From Methanoregula sp. (GTDB taxonomy: Archaea; Halobacteriota; Methanomicrobia; Methanomicrobiales; Methanospirillaceae): DNA of 6,810 nt. The notes beneath the pieces were generated by a model, which worked only from the letters and a program-made list of their open reading frames with translations, was not told the origin of the DNA and did no database searches. The number at the start of each line of letters is the position of its first letter. The stretch's first letter is position 1. Below are positions 1-5,168 of this stretch, in pieces. Location: NCBI GenBank assembly GCA_003157895.1, contig PMKW01000170.1, forward strand, positions 1-6,810, given 5' to 3'. Position numbers and translations under genes: made by a program.

Positions 1-378
1 CACCCGTTCCTGGGAATCTCCTTTGCCATATTCATCTTCGGGTTGATCGGAGTACCTTTCACCAACGGGTTCCTGGGCAAGATGCTTCTTGAACAGGCAG
101 GCATGGTCACCTCCATGATGAGCGGTGTCGTCCTCGCGCTCATCCTCGCGCTGAATAGCGCTCTCTCTCTCGGGTACTATGTCCCGGTAATTTCGACACT
201 GCTGTTCTCGAGCGGGGAGGGTGGTGTATGTCCTGTCCGTCTGAAACCCATTCCCTCAGGCGCCATTACAGCCGTGGTATTTCTCGCGATTGTCACGGTC
301 TATTTCGGGCTTTTCCCGGAATCGTTTGACTGGATCTCGCATGCATCGGAACAGATCTTCACGTGGGGGGTGGCATGA
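1..378 (+). CDS. mbhH: Mbh hydrogenase antiporter-like subunit MbhH, C-terminal part (5' end outside window)
   Basis: The frame is open from base 1 and ends with TGA at 376-378, giving the last 125 residues of a membrane protein. Fragment residues 6-30 match the NuoN/NuoM/MrpD family signature around transmembrane helix 12: SFAIFIFGLIGVP followed by GFLGKMLL. The Lys at fragment residue 27 sits where this family carries a conserved ion-path residue (Lys in NuoN, Glu in NuoM). Two further hydrophobic segments follow at about residues 41-70 and 88-105, with SALSLGYYVPVI resembling helix 13. The subunit is expected to move H+ or Na+ across the membrane, driven by electron flow in the hydrogenase module. 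The downstream order I-J-K-L-M-N is why I call it MbhH rather than EchA or a Nuo antiporter subunit. mbhI starts on the base after its stop codon. Confidence 0.85.
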   Translation, partial: HPFLGISFAIFIFGLIGVPFTNGFLGKMLLEQAGMVTSMMSGVVLALILALNSALSLGYYVPVISTLLFSSGEGGVCPVRLKPIPSGAITAVVFLAIVTVYFGLFPESFDWISHASEQIFTWGVA

Positions 379-708
379 ATGCAGTTGTGGGATCTCATGG
401 CATCGCCGATTGCCATCATGGCGGCAGCTCTTGTGATCGGGTATATGATTTACTGGTGGTCACGCACCATTGCACCGGCATCGGTTCCGTCCGTCAACAA
501 GACCATGCCCTACATCGGCGGCGAGGTTGCACAGGCACAGGTCTGGCAGCCCGGTTACCAATTCTTCTACGTGGCCCTGTTCTTCACGGTTGTGCATGTG
601 GCAGCACTCGTTCTTGCAACCACCCCTCCCGATGCACCCATCTGGGGGCCTCTCGGGTACCTGGTCATCATGGCGGTTGCGGTAACGGTCCTGAGGTGGG
701 AGCAATGA
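379..708 (+). CDS. mbhI: Mbh hydrogenase small membrane subunit MbhI (NuoA-like)
   Basis: This 109-residue protein has three predicted membrane segments at about 9-27, 60-82 and 88-105. The loop after helix 1 carries K41, then PYIGGE (44-49), and helix 2 opens with QFFYVALFF (61-69). This layout parallels NuoA (Nqo7), in which a Lys and a YECG loop precede an FYxxAxxF helix. The acidic residue characteristic of the NuoA second helix is not seen here (TVVHVAAL). By position and pattern it should join the hydrogenase module to the antiporter module beside MbhM. The ATG at 379 directly follows the mbhH stop, with a G-rich ribosome binding site at 365-373. The gene ends at TGA 706-708, overlapping ATG 705 of a short open frame. 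The MbhI name rests mainly on order and size; the NuoA resemblance is my own reading. Confidence 0.8.
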   Translation: MQLWDLMASPIAIMAAALVIGYMIYWWSRTIAPASVPSVNKTMPYIGGEVAQAQVWQPGYQFFYVALFFTVVHVAALVLATTPPDAPIWGPLGYLVIMAVAVTVLRWEQ

Positions 709-836
709 GAGCATGCGTCTGTCGGTATAACGGGGTTATGGATGAGCAGCTGCAGGATGTTTGTACCCCATGGTACAATATAGGTGGGACTGTCCCGATC
801 CATGGGTTTTTATTTTCCCCCGGAGGTGATGATTAA
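705..836 (+). CDS. Candidate 43-residue small protein between mbhI and mbhJ, unrecognised
   Basis: I do not recognise this frame. It starts with ATG 705-707 inside an ATGA overlap with the mbhI stop, the coupling also used at mbhJ/mbhK and mbhM/mbhN. A strong ribosome binding site, GAGGTG at 693-698, lies 6 nt upstream. It ends with TAA 834-836, 2 nt before mbhJ, and its last codons carry the mbhJ ribosome binding site. The deduced protein starts MRACVCRY and has C4, C6 and C20, a TPWYNIGG stretch (21-28) and an acidic end (GGDD). It has no clear membrane helix or known domain. This layout is what a real operon gene would show. However, the same DNA contains two perfect dyads and a T-rich run, so it could instead be a structured spacer in which the frame is open by chance. 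The codons ATA and TTA look untypical of the neighbouring genes. Confidence 0.4.
   Translation: MRACVCRYNGVMDEQLQDVCTPWYNIGGTVPIHGFLFSPGGDD
761..816 (+). promoter_or_regulatory. Tandem dyads followed by a T-rich run upstream of mbhJ
   Basis: Two perfect inverted repeats lie 7 nt apart. The first is TTGTACC (761-767) with GGTACAA (772-778) around a CCAT loop. The second is GGGAC (786-790) with GTCCC (792-796) around one T. A T-rich run, TTTTTATTTT (807-816), follows shortly, then the mbhJ ribosome binding site. The first repeat would form a stable RNA hairpin with a 4-nt loop; the second suits a DNA operator, or a hairpin once its inner pairs open. Dyads plus a T-run between the antiporter and hydrogenase halves of the operon could set a partial termination point, an RNA processing site or an operator. 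An AT-rich CAATATAG at 776-783 could alternatively be a weak internal TATA box. The repeats are seen; every role given is inference. Confidence 0.35.
822..830 (+). promoter_or_regulatory. Ribosome binding site of mbhJ
   Basis: GGAGGTGAT is a full nine-base match to the complement of the usual archaeal 16S rRNA 3' end. It is followed by 8 nt and then ATG 839. It fixes the mbhJ start and is the strongest such site in the window, even though mbhJ is the one gene separated from its predecessor by a long gap. This fits independent high-level initiation of the hydrogenase half of the operon. Confidence 0.75.
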
Positions 837-838
837 CC

Positions 839-1369
839 ATGGCAGTCACGGCAGCCGGCCTGAGCCAGCGTCTCGTAAACTGGGCGCGGGCCAGATCCCC
901 GTGGATTACGGTCTTCAACAGCGGGGCATGCAATGCCTGCGATATCGAGATCATTGCCTGCCTGATGCCCCGCTTCGATGTCGAACGTTTCGGGATCCTT
1001 GTCAAGGGTTCGCCCCGGCACGCGGATATCCTGATCGTCACGGGGCATGTCACGCTGAAACAGGCGTCCCGCCTGCGCCGTGTCTGGGAACAGATGCCGG
1101 AACCGAAATATGTGATCGCCATGGGAGCCTGCGGTGCGTCCGGGGGAGTATTCCACGGCCTGTATCATATGATGGACAGCGTAGACAAAGTAATCCCCAT
1201 TGATGTCTATGTTGCCGGCTGCCCACCCCGCCCGGACGAGATCATCAACGCGGTTGTGACATGCCTGAACCTGCTTCGTGAAGATGCCCTTCATGGCGGG
1301 AGGGAGTGGCGGAAAAAGGCTGTCCCTGTTACCCGTACGGAAGAAAAAACCTGCGGGGTGATACCATGA
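839..1369 (+). CDS. mbhJ: Mbh hydrogenase small subunit MbhJ (NuoB-like)
   Basis: This 176-residue soluble subunit passes electrons between the NiFe site in MbhL and the ferredoxin-like subunit MbhN through one [4Fe-4S] cluster. The four cluster ligands expected for the NuoB/small-subunit family are present: C31 and C34 in SGACNACDIE, C98 in MGACGASGG, and C128 in VAGCPPRPDE. Residues 60-100 show the family's ADILIVTGHVT and YVIAMGACG strands. The bacterial-type additional small-subunit clusters are absent, as expected for group 4 enzymes. The tail after about residue 150 is charged and not recognisably conserved. The ATG at 839 is set by the ribosome binding site at 822-830. The stop codon TGA 1367-1369 overlaps the mbhK start as ATGA. 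Confidence 0.93.
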   Translation: MAVTAAGLSQRLVNWARARSPWITVFNSGACNACDIEIIACLMPRFDVERFGILVKGSPRHADILIVTGHVTLKQASRLRRVWEQMPEPKYVIAMGACGASGGVFHGLYHMMDSVDKVIPIDVYVAGCPPRPDEIINAVVTCLNLLREDALHGGREWRKKAVPVTRTEEKTCGVIP

Positions 1370-1845
1370 CCGGCCCGCTGACACTGGAGAGTATCGCAGA
1401 AAAAATGAAGGAATTCGGGGTTTCGGAACAGGCCCGGAAAAACCGGATCAGGGTAACTACGACACCGGACAAGGTCCACGATACGATTCGGACGGTCCAG
1501 GCAATGTTCGGGTTCGACCGCCTAATCACCATCAGTGCCGTGGACAACACGAGGACGCTTGAACTGATCTACCATCTGACCGGTCCCCACCGTATAATCG
1601 TTTCGATCGCGGTTGAACTTGAGCGGGATCAGCCGGCAATGCCGACAATTTTCGATATTCTTCCCCCGGCAGGAATCTACGAACGGCAGATCCATGACCT
1701 CTTCGGGATCGTCTTTACGGGCAATCCCAACATGAAACGGATCATGCTGAACGAGGACTGGCCGGCGGACGAATATCCCCTGCGGAAGGACTGGAAGCCT
1801 GACCCGGATACCTTCTATGGCGGTATAAAAGGGGAGAGGAGCTGA
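1366..1845 (+). CDS. mbhK: Mbh hydrogenase subunit MbhK (NuoC-like, complex I 30 kDa family)
   Basis: This 159-residue protein belongs to the NuoC/30-kDa family, a soluble subunit bound to the catalytic large subunit. The family block is clear at about residues 104-141: ERQIHDLFGIVFTGNPN, then KRIMLNEDWP and EYPLRKD. I chose ATG 1366, which overlaps the mbhJ stop as ATGA and has GGGGTG at 1355-1360 as a ribosome binding site. An in-frame ATG at 1306 would add 20 residues lying wholly inside mbhJ and has no family match. The gene ends 2 nt before the mbhL start. NuoC-like and NuoD-like genes are separate here, as in Mbh and Ech, rather than fused as in HycE. Confidence 0.92.
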   Translation: MTGPLTLESIAEKMKEFGVSEQARKNRIRVTTTPDKVHDTIRTVQAMFGFDRLITISAVDNTRTLELIYHLTGPHRIIVSIAVELERDQPAMPTIFDILPPAGIYERQIHDLFGIVFTGNPNMKRIMLNEDWPADEYPLRKDWKPDPDTFYGGIKGERS

Positions 1846-1847
1846 AA

Positions 1848-3023
1848 ATGCCCGAGGTTGTTGTCTCCATCGGCCCGCACCATCCCGCCCTCAAGGAACC
1901 GGTAAATTTCAAGATTATCGCCGATGGTGAAAAGATTGTCCGCCTCGAACTGGACCTGTCGTATAACCACCGGGGGGTCGAAAAAGCAGCCGAGCAGCGC
2001 GACTTCATCCGGGTCCTCCCCCTGCTGGAACGGGTCTGCGGGATCTGCTCGCATTCCCATTCAACAGCATTTGCCCAGGGAATCGAGGAGATCATGCAGA
2101 TCGAGATCCCGCCGCGTGCCCGGTACATCCGCACCATCATTGCGGAACTGGAGCGGATGCACAGCCACCTCCTGTGGCTCGGTGTCGCAGCTCACCTGAT
2201 CGGGTTCAATACCCTCTTCATGTGGACCTGGCGCGACCGGGAAGCGGTCCAGGACACGGTCGAAGAGATGAGCGGTAACCGCGTCCACTATAACATGAAC
2301 GAGATCGGAGGCGTCCGCTGTGACCTTACACCGGCTCAGGTGAATGCCGCCCTTGCGAGGCTGCCCAATCTCGAAGAACGGGTGAATAAATACGTGGACA
2401 TGGTGAACTACGAGGAGACCATGCTCCTCCGTTTCCGCGGTGTCGGCAGGCTCTCAAAAGAGGAGGCTCTCCGGTACGGGACTGTCGGGCCGACGGCACG
2501 TGCAAGCGGTATTGATTATGATACCCGGAAGGATGACCCGTACCTGGCCTATGCAGACGCGCCCTGGAACGTGGTGACCGATACGAACGGGGATGTCTAT
2601 GGCAGGACCCGGGTCCGCGTATGGGAAATCCAGGAGAGCCTCAGGATTGTCCGCTATTGTCTCGAAAACCTCCCGGAAGGAGCAATCCGCGTGCCTGCAC
2701 CGAAAAATGCGCCGAAAGGGGAGATCCTCTCCCGCTACGAAGCACCGCGGGGAGAATTGGCGCACTTTATCCGGACAAACGGGACTGACAGGGTGGAACG
2801 TGTCGATATCCGCACGCCGACCCTGGCAAACTGGACCTCGGTGGCAATGTGCCTTGTCAACCAGAATCTTGCTGATATACCGGTGATTGTTGCCGCTATC
2901 GATCCCTGCCTTTCCTGCACATCGAGGATTACCCTCGTGGAAAACCAGACAAAAAAAGCAGGAGTAATAAGCTTTGATGAGCTGATACGGCGCTATCGTT
3001 CCCGTAATCCGGAGGAGGTTTGA
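1848..3023 (+). CDS. mbhL: Mbh [NiFe]-hydrogenase catalytic large subunit MbhL (NuoD-like)
   Basis: This 391-residue protein is the precursor of the H2-activating subunit. The N-terminal NiFe ligand pair is C64 and C67 in ERVCGICSHSHS, and the C-terminal pair is C354 and C357 in DPCLSCTSR. Both pairs are complete, so the active site can be built. This separates it from NuoD/FpoD and from the Mbs/Mbx sulfur-reducing relatives. The opening GPHHPALKEPVNF and SYNHRGVEK (about 39-47) are family hallmarks. In this family the precursor is cut shortly after the last Cys pair; here that points to R360, leaving about 360 residues and removing 31. The matching endopeptidase gene is at 4363. The ATG at 1848 has a GGGGAGAGGA ribosome binding site (1831-1840), and mbhM follows after 2 nt. 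Confidence 0.95.
   Translation: MPEVVVSIGPHHPALKEPVNFKIIADGEKIVRLELDLSYNHRGVEKAAEQRDFIRVLPLLERVCGICSHSHSTAFAQGIEEIMQIEIPPRARYIRTIIAELERMHSHLLWLGVAAHLIGFNTLFMWTWRDREAVQDTVEEMSGNRVHYNMNEIGGVRCDLTPAQVNAALARLPNLEERVNKYVDMVNYEETMLLRFRGVGRLSKEEALRYGTVGPTARASGIDYDTRKDDPYLAYADAPWNVVTDTNGDVYGRTRVRVWEIQESLRIVRYCLENLPEGAIRVPAPKNAPKGEILSRYEAPRGELAHFIRTNGTDRVERVDIRTPTLANWTSVAMCLVNQNLADIPVIVAAIDPCLSCTSRITLVENQTKKAGVISFDELIRRYRSRNPEEV
3011..3018 (+). promoter_or_regulatory. Ribosome binding site of mbhM, deciding its start
   Basis: GGAGGAGG lies at the end of mbhL. The ATG at 3026 is 7 nt downstream, normal spacing. An in-frame TTG at 3020 is only 1 nt away and overlaps the mbhL stop, so it is an unlikely start. 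The site therefore supports a 324-residue MbhM. Confidence 0.7.
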
Positions 3024-3025
3024 CG

Positions 3026-4000
3026 ATGACCGACCCCGTGTTCGGCCTCATTTACATCTTCATATTCCCGGGCTTTCTCTTCCTGTTCATCTATGCCCTG
3101 TTCTTCGCGTTCCTGGATCGTAAGATCGCTTCAAGGATGCAGCAGCGGGTGGGCCCGCCGTTCTTCCAGCCGTTCGCAGATTTCATCAAGATGCTGGGAA
3201 AGGAGGTCATCGATCCGGCCGGTGTGGACCGGGTGATTTTCGATGCAGCACCCCTTGTCGCACTCGCAGCAGTCATGACCGCGTATCTCTATGTCCCCAT
3301 CATCGGGAACAGCCCGCTCGCATTCCAGGGGGACCTCGTCGTCGTCCTCTACCTCCTGTCGCTCCCGACCCTTGTGCTCTTCCTCCTGGGCTGGCTCTCC
3401 CGGAACATCTTCTCTGCCATCGGCGGGATCCGGGCGATCACCCAGCTCTTTATTTATGAGGTACCATTCTTCCTTGCCCTCCTGACTCCGGCCCTCATGG
3501 CAGGTACCTGGTCAATCTCGGAGATCGTTCTCTGGCAGCAGAAAAACCTGTGGTTTGTCTTCCTCCAGCCGATCGGTTTTATCGTTGCATTGATCGGGCT
3601 GCAGGCAAAACTGGAGAGGACGCCGTTTGATATTCCCGAAGCGGAGACCGAGATCGTTGCCGGGCCATGGACGGAGTTGACCGGGCGCAGGCTCGCCATC
3701 ATGGACCTGACGATCGATGTGTCGCTGGTCGTCGGGAGCGCACTGGTTGCGGCCCTCTTCCTTGGCGGCCCCCTGATTCCTTGGGCGATCACACCTGCCT
3801 GGCTTGAAGGGATTATCTGTTTTCTCCTGTTTCTTATAAAGACCCTTGCCGTGCTCCTGATCCTGTCTTCGATAAAAGTGGCGACCGGCCGTATCCGGAT
3901 CGACCAGCTGAATGATATCGGCTGGAAATATATCGCCAGCGCCTCCCTCGTGCAGGTGGGAATCGTCCTCGTGATGAACTATCTCTGGGTGTACGCATGA
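3026..4000 (+). CDS. mbhM: Mbh hydrogenase membrane subunit MbhM (NuoH-like)
   Basis: This 324-residue, multi-helix membrane protein is the NuoH/Nqo8-type anchor that connects the soluble hydrogenase arm to the ion-translocating membrane part. Visible hallmarks are DRKIASRMQQRVGP (31-44) with GKEVIDP (58-64), the conserved Glu E145 in IYEVPFF, and LERTPFDIPEAETEIVAG (196-213). RIRIDQLNDIGWKY (289-302) follows near the C terminus. About eight hydrophobic segments can be seen. The common TEYSG after the PFDIPEAE loop is TELTG here (216-220), a mild variation. The stop codon overlaps the mbhN start as ATGA. Family membership is clear; the M name follows from gene order. Confidence 0.93.
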   Translation: MTDPVFGLIYIFIFPGFLFLFIYALFFAFLDRKIASRMQQRVGPPFFQPFADFIKMLGKEVIDPAGVDRVIFDAAPLVALAAVMTAYLYVPIIGNSPLAFQGDLVVVLYLLSLPTLVLFLLGWLSRNIFSAIGGIRAITQLFIYEVPFFLALLTPALMAGTWSISEIVLWQQKNLWFVFLQPIGFIVALIGLQAKLERTPFDIPEAETEIVAGPWTELTGRRLAIMDLTIDVSLVVGSALVAALFLGGPLIPWAITPAWLEGIICFLLFLIKTLAVLLILSSIKVATGRIRIDQLNDIGWKYIASASLVQVGIVLVMNYLWVYA

Positions 4001-4359
4001 GCGTCCTTGGCGAAATGTTTGAAAACTTCCTGTCTCGTCCGATTACGATCCTCTATCCGAAGGAAAAGGTCCCGATCCCGGCAGCATTCCGGGGGAGAGT
4101 CGCAATAGCCGACGACAAATGTATCGGCTGTTCCAAATGTTCGCTGGTCTGCCCGGCGCAGGTTATCACCATGATTGACGGACCCCGGGATGTCGAATTC
4201 AAGGGAAAAAACCTCGCCCGGAAAAAACGGCCACAGGTAAAACTGTTCAAGTGCATCCGCTGCGGCCTCTGCGAGCGTCACTGCCCGACCGGGGCGATAG
4301 TGCTGAAAAATGAGCTCTCGTGTTCAGGTACTGACGGGGAGATCGTATTGACGGAATGA
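3997..4359 (+). CDS. mbhN: Mbh hydrogenase ferredoxin-like subunit MbhN (2[4Fe-4S], NuoI-like)
   Basis: This 120-residue iron-sulfur protein has two complete CxxCxxCxxxCP motifs: C42, C45, C48 and C52, then C86, C89, C92 and C96. They should bind two [4Fe-4S] clusters carrying electrons between soluble ferredoxin and the MbhJ cluster. The segment between them (about 58-84) is a basic linker, GKNLARKKRP. The N-terminal ENFLSRPITILYPKEK (9-24) is the amphipathic lead typical of NuoI/MbhN proteins that lie on the membrane surface. The start overlaps the mbhM stop in ATGA, so translation is probably coupled. The protein is much shorter than polyferredoxins of the Eha/Ehb systems, which supports an Mbh- or Ech-type enzyme. 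Confidence 0.92.
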   Translation: MSVLGEMFENFLSRPITILYPKEKVPIPAAFRGRVAIADDKCIGCSKCSLVCPAQVITMIDGPRDVEFKGKNLARKKRPQVKLFKCIRCGLCERHCPTGAIVLKNELSCSGTDGEIVLTE

Positions 4360-4362
4360 ACT

Positions 4363-4869
4363 ATGGACCCGGTATTTGATATCCTGCAGCGCAGGATACA
4401 GGATGCCCGCAGGCTGGTGATAGTAGGTATCGGGGATGAACTTATCCCCTCCGACCGTCTCGGTATGTACGCGGCACAGAAGATCGGTGAGGAACAGATC
4501 CCCGGTGTGACAATTTTTTTGGCCGGTACCGTTCCGGAGAGTATCACCGGCCCCCTCCGCAGGTCCCGGCCGGAACACGTGCTTTTCCTCGATGCTGCCG
4601 ATATGGGCGCAAAGCCCGGTACGATCGCGCTCATCGGACCGGAACGGATCCGGGCAAGCCTGATCACGACGCACGTTCTGCCGCTCTCTGTTGTTATGGA
4701 TTATATTGAACGGGAGACTGGTGCGGGGGTTACCCTGCTGGGGATCCAGCCCGATTTTACCGGGCCTGACAAAGACCTGTCAGAAGCGGATCTGGCGTAC
4801 CTGGGCCGGAACCTGCGGTCGTTATCGCAGATCCTCAGGGACCGGCAGACATTATACACAGGGATGTGA
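4363..4869 (+). CDS. hycI: [NiFe]-hydrogenase maturation endopeptidase, HycI family
   Basis: This 168-residue protein is a HycI/HybD-type peptidase, which removes the C-terminal tail of a hydrogenase large subunit after nickel insertion. The N-terminal motif is VGIGDELIPSDRLG (21-34). D31 aligns with the nickel-binding Asp/Glu 16 of E. coli HycI/HybD. FLDAADMGAKPG (75-86) supplies D77, matching Asp62. ITTH (101-104) supplies H104, matching the conserved His. LLGIQPDFTG (125-134) is another HycI hallmark. The usual DDG after the first motif is SDR here, a change that keeps the ligand Asp. The likely substrate is MbhL, encoded just upstream, whose 31-residue tail remains in the gene. The start codon lies 3 nt after the mbhN stop with only a weak GGA (4353-4355), so translation probably depends on coupling. 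hycI is the family name. Confidence 0.9.
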   Translation: MDPVFDILQRRIQDARRLVIVGIGDELIPSDRLGMYAAQKIGEEQIPGVTIFLAGTVPESITGPLRRSRPEHVLFLDAADMGAKPGTIALIGPERIRASLITTHVLPLSVVMDYIERETGAGVTLLGIQPDFTGPDKDLSEADLAYLGRNLRSLSQILRDRQTLYTGM

Positions 4870-5018
4870 CGAACCCGGATTCTCTGGCGCTCCTGCCGGT
4901 CATACAGTGCAGGTCATAAGGAGACGATGAAGGAGAACCCGGGTCCGGATGCGGATGCCCGGCCGGATGCCTGGCGATAAACAACCAGCATGAACCGGCC
5001 ATGACTGCCCGCCGCGAT

Positions 5019-5039
5019 CCCGGAAGTTTACCGTCCGGG
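5019..5039 (+). repeat. Short GC-rich inverted repeat in the spacer
   Basis: CCCGGA (5019-5024) and TCCGGG (5034-5039) are a perfect 6-bp inverted repeat with a 9-nt loop. It lies about 57 nt before the T8 tract, too far for an intrinsic hairpin-plus-U terminator. It could protect the 3' end of the operon mRNA or be chance in GC-rich DNA. Confidence 0.3.
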
Positions 5040-5095
5040 CTCCGGAAGAGGGAACCGGCAGTCGCCTGAGGGTGCACAGAAAGGAAACGAGTATC

Positions 5096-5103
5096 TTTTT
5101 TTT
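5096..5103 (+). terminator. T8 tract, probable end of mbh operon transcription
   Basis: Eight consecutive T residues follow GTATC and precede ATAC. Archaeal RNA polymerase commonly stops at U-rich tracts without needing a hairpin. This is the only long T run between hycI and the next gene, so it is the best candidate for termination of the hydrogenase transcript. Confidence 0.4.
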
Positions 5104-5129
5104 ATACCTTCTAGTACTCTTTATTAATA
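5099..5129 (+). promoter_or_regulatory. AT-rich promoter candidate for the membrane protein gene
   Basis: Two TATA-like elements are visible: TTTTTATACC (5099-5108) and TTTATTAATA (5120-5129). With the usual spacing of about 25 nt they would place transcription starts near 5130 or 5150. Both lie upstream of the ATG at 5169 and leave a short leader containing AGGA (5157-5160). I see no clear purine-rich BRE before either element, so the choice between them is open. Confidence 0.35.
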
Positions 5130-5168
5130 ACAGTGAATGCCGGGTCAGCCGGTATCAGGAAATCATGG

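Larger units (their letters stand above)
4870..5168 (+). other. Spacer between hydrogenase operon and membrane protein gene
   Basis: This 299-nt stretch holds no convincing gene. Its first part is GC-rich and repetitive: GGATGC occurs three times at 4946-4970 and GAACCCGG occurs at 4871 and 4935. A 17-codon open frame (4927-4980) has AAGGAG at 4918-4923, only 3 nt before its ATG, and a composition (MKENPGPDADARPDAWR) that resembles no known family. A GC hairpin follows at 5019-5039. From about 5093 the sequence turns AT-rich, with a T8 tract and TATA-like elements. I read the whole as the 3' untranslated end of the mbh operon followed by the promoter of the next gene. Confidence 0.5.

Noticed and set aside
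363..836. A 157-codon + strand frame spanning mbhI in another frame
   Set aside because: Most of it (363-704) lies over mbhI, whose NuoA-like pattern is real. Only the end from ATG 705 has its own ribosome binding site, so only that part is kept as a candidate gene.
768..842. Three CCATGG hexamers (768-773, 800-805, 837-842)
   Set aside because: They are six-base palindromes that follow from the dyads and the start-codon context; spacing is irregular and no function is implied.
1306..1365. Upstream start for mbhK
   Set aside because: The extra 20 residues lie wholly within mbhJ and have no family match; ATG 1366 gives an ATGA overlap with a ribosome binding site.
833..1384. A 183-codon minus-strand frame opposite mbhJ
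   Set aside because: It is antisense to a clear NuoB-like gene with all four Cys ligands, shows no recognisable domain, and long antisense frames are common in GC-rich coding DNA.
3020..3025. TTG start for mbhM
   Set aside because: It is 1 nt from the ribosome binding site and overlaps the mbhL stop; ATG 3026 has 7-nt spacing.
5133..5168. GTG start for the membrane protein
   Set aside because: No ribosome binding site precedes it and it would sit at or before the likely transcription start; ATG 5169 has AGGA 8 nt upstream.
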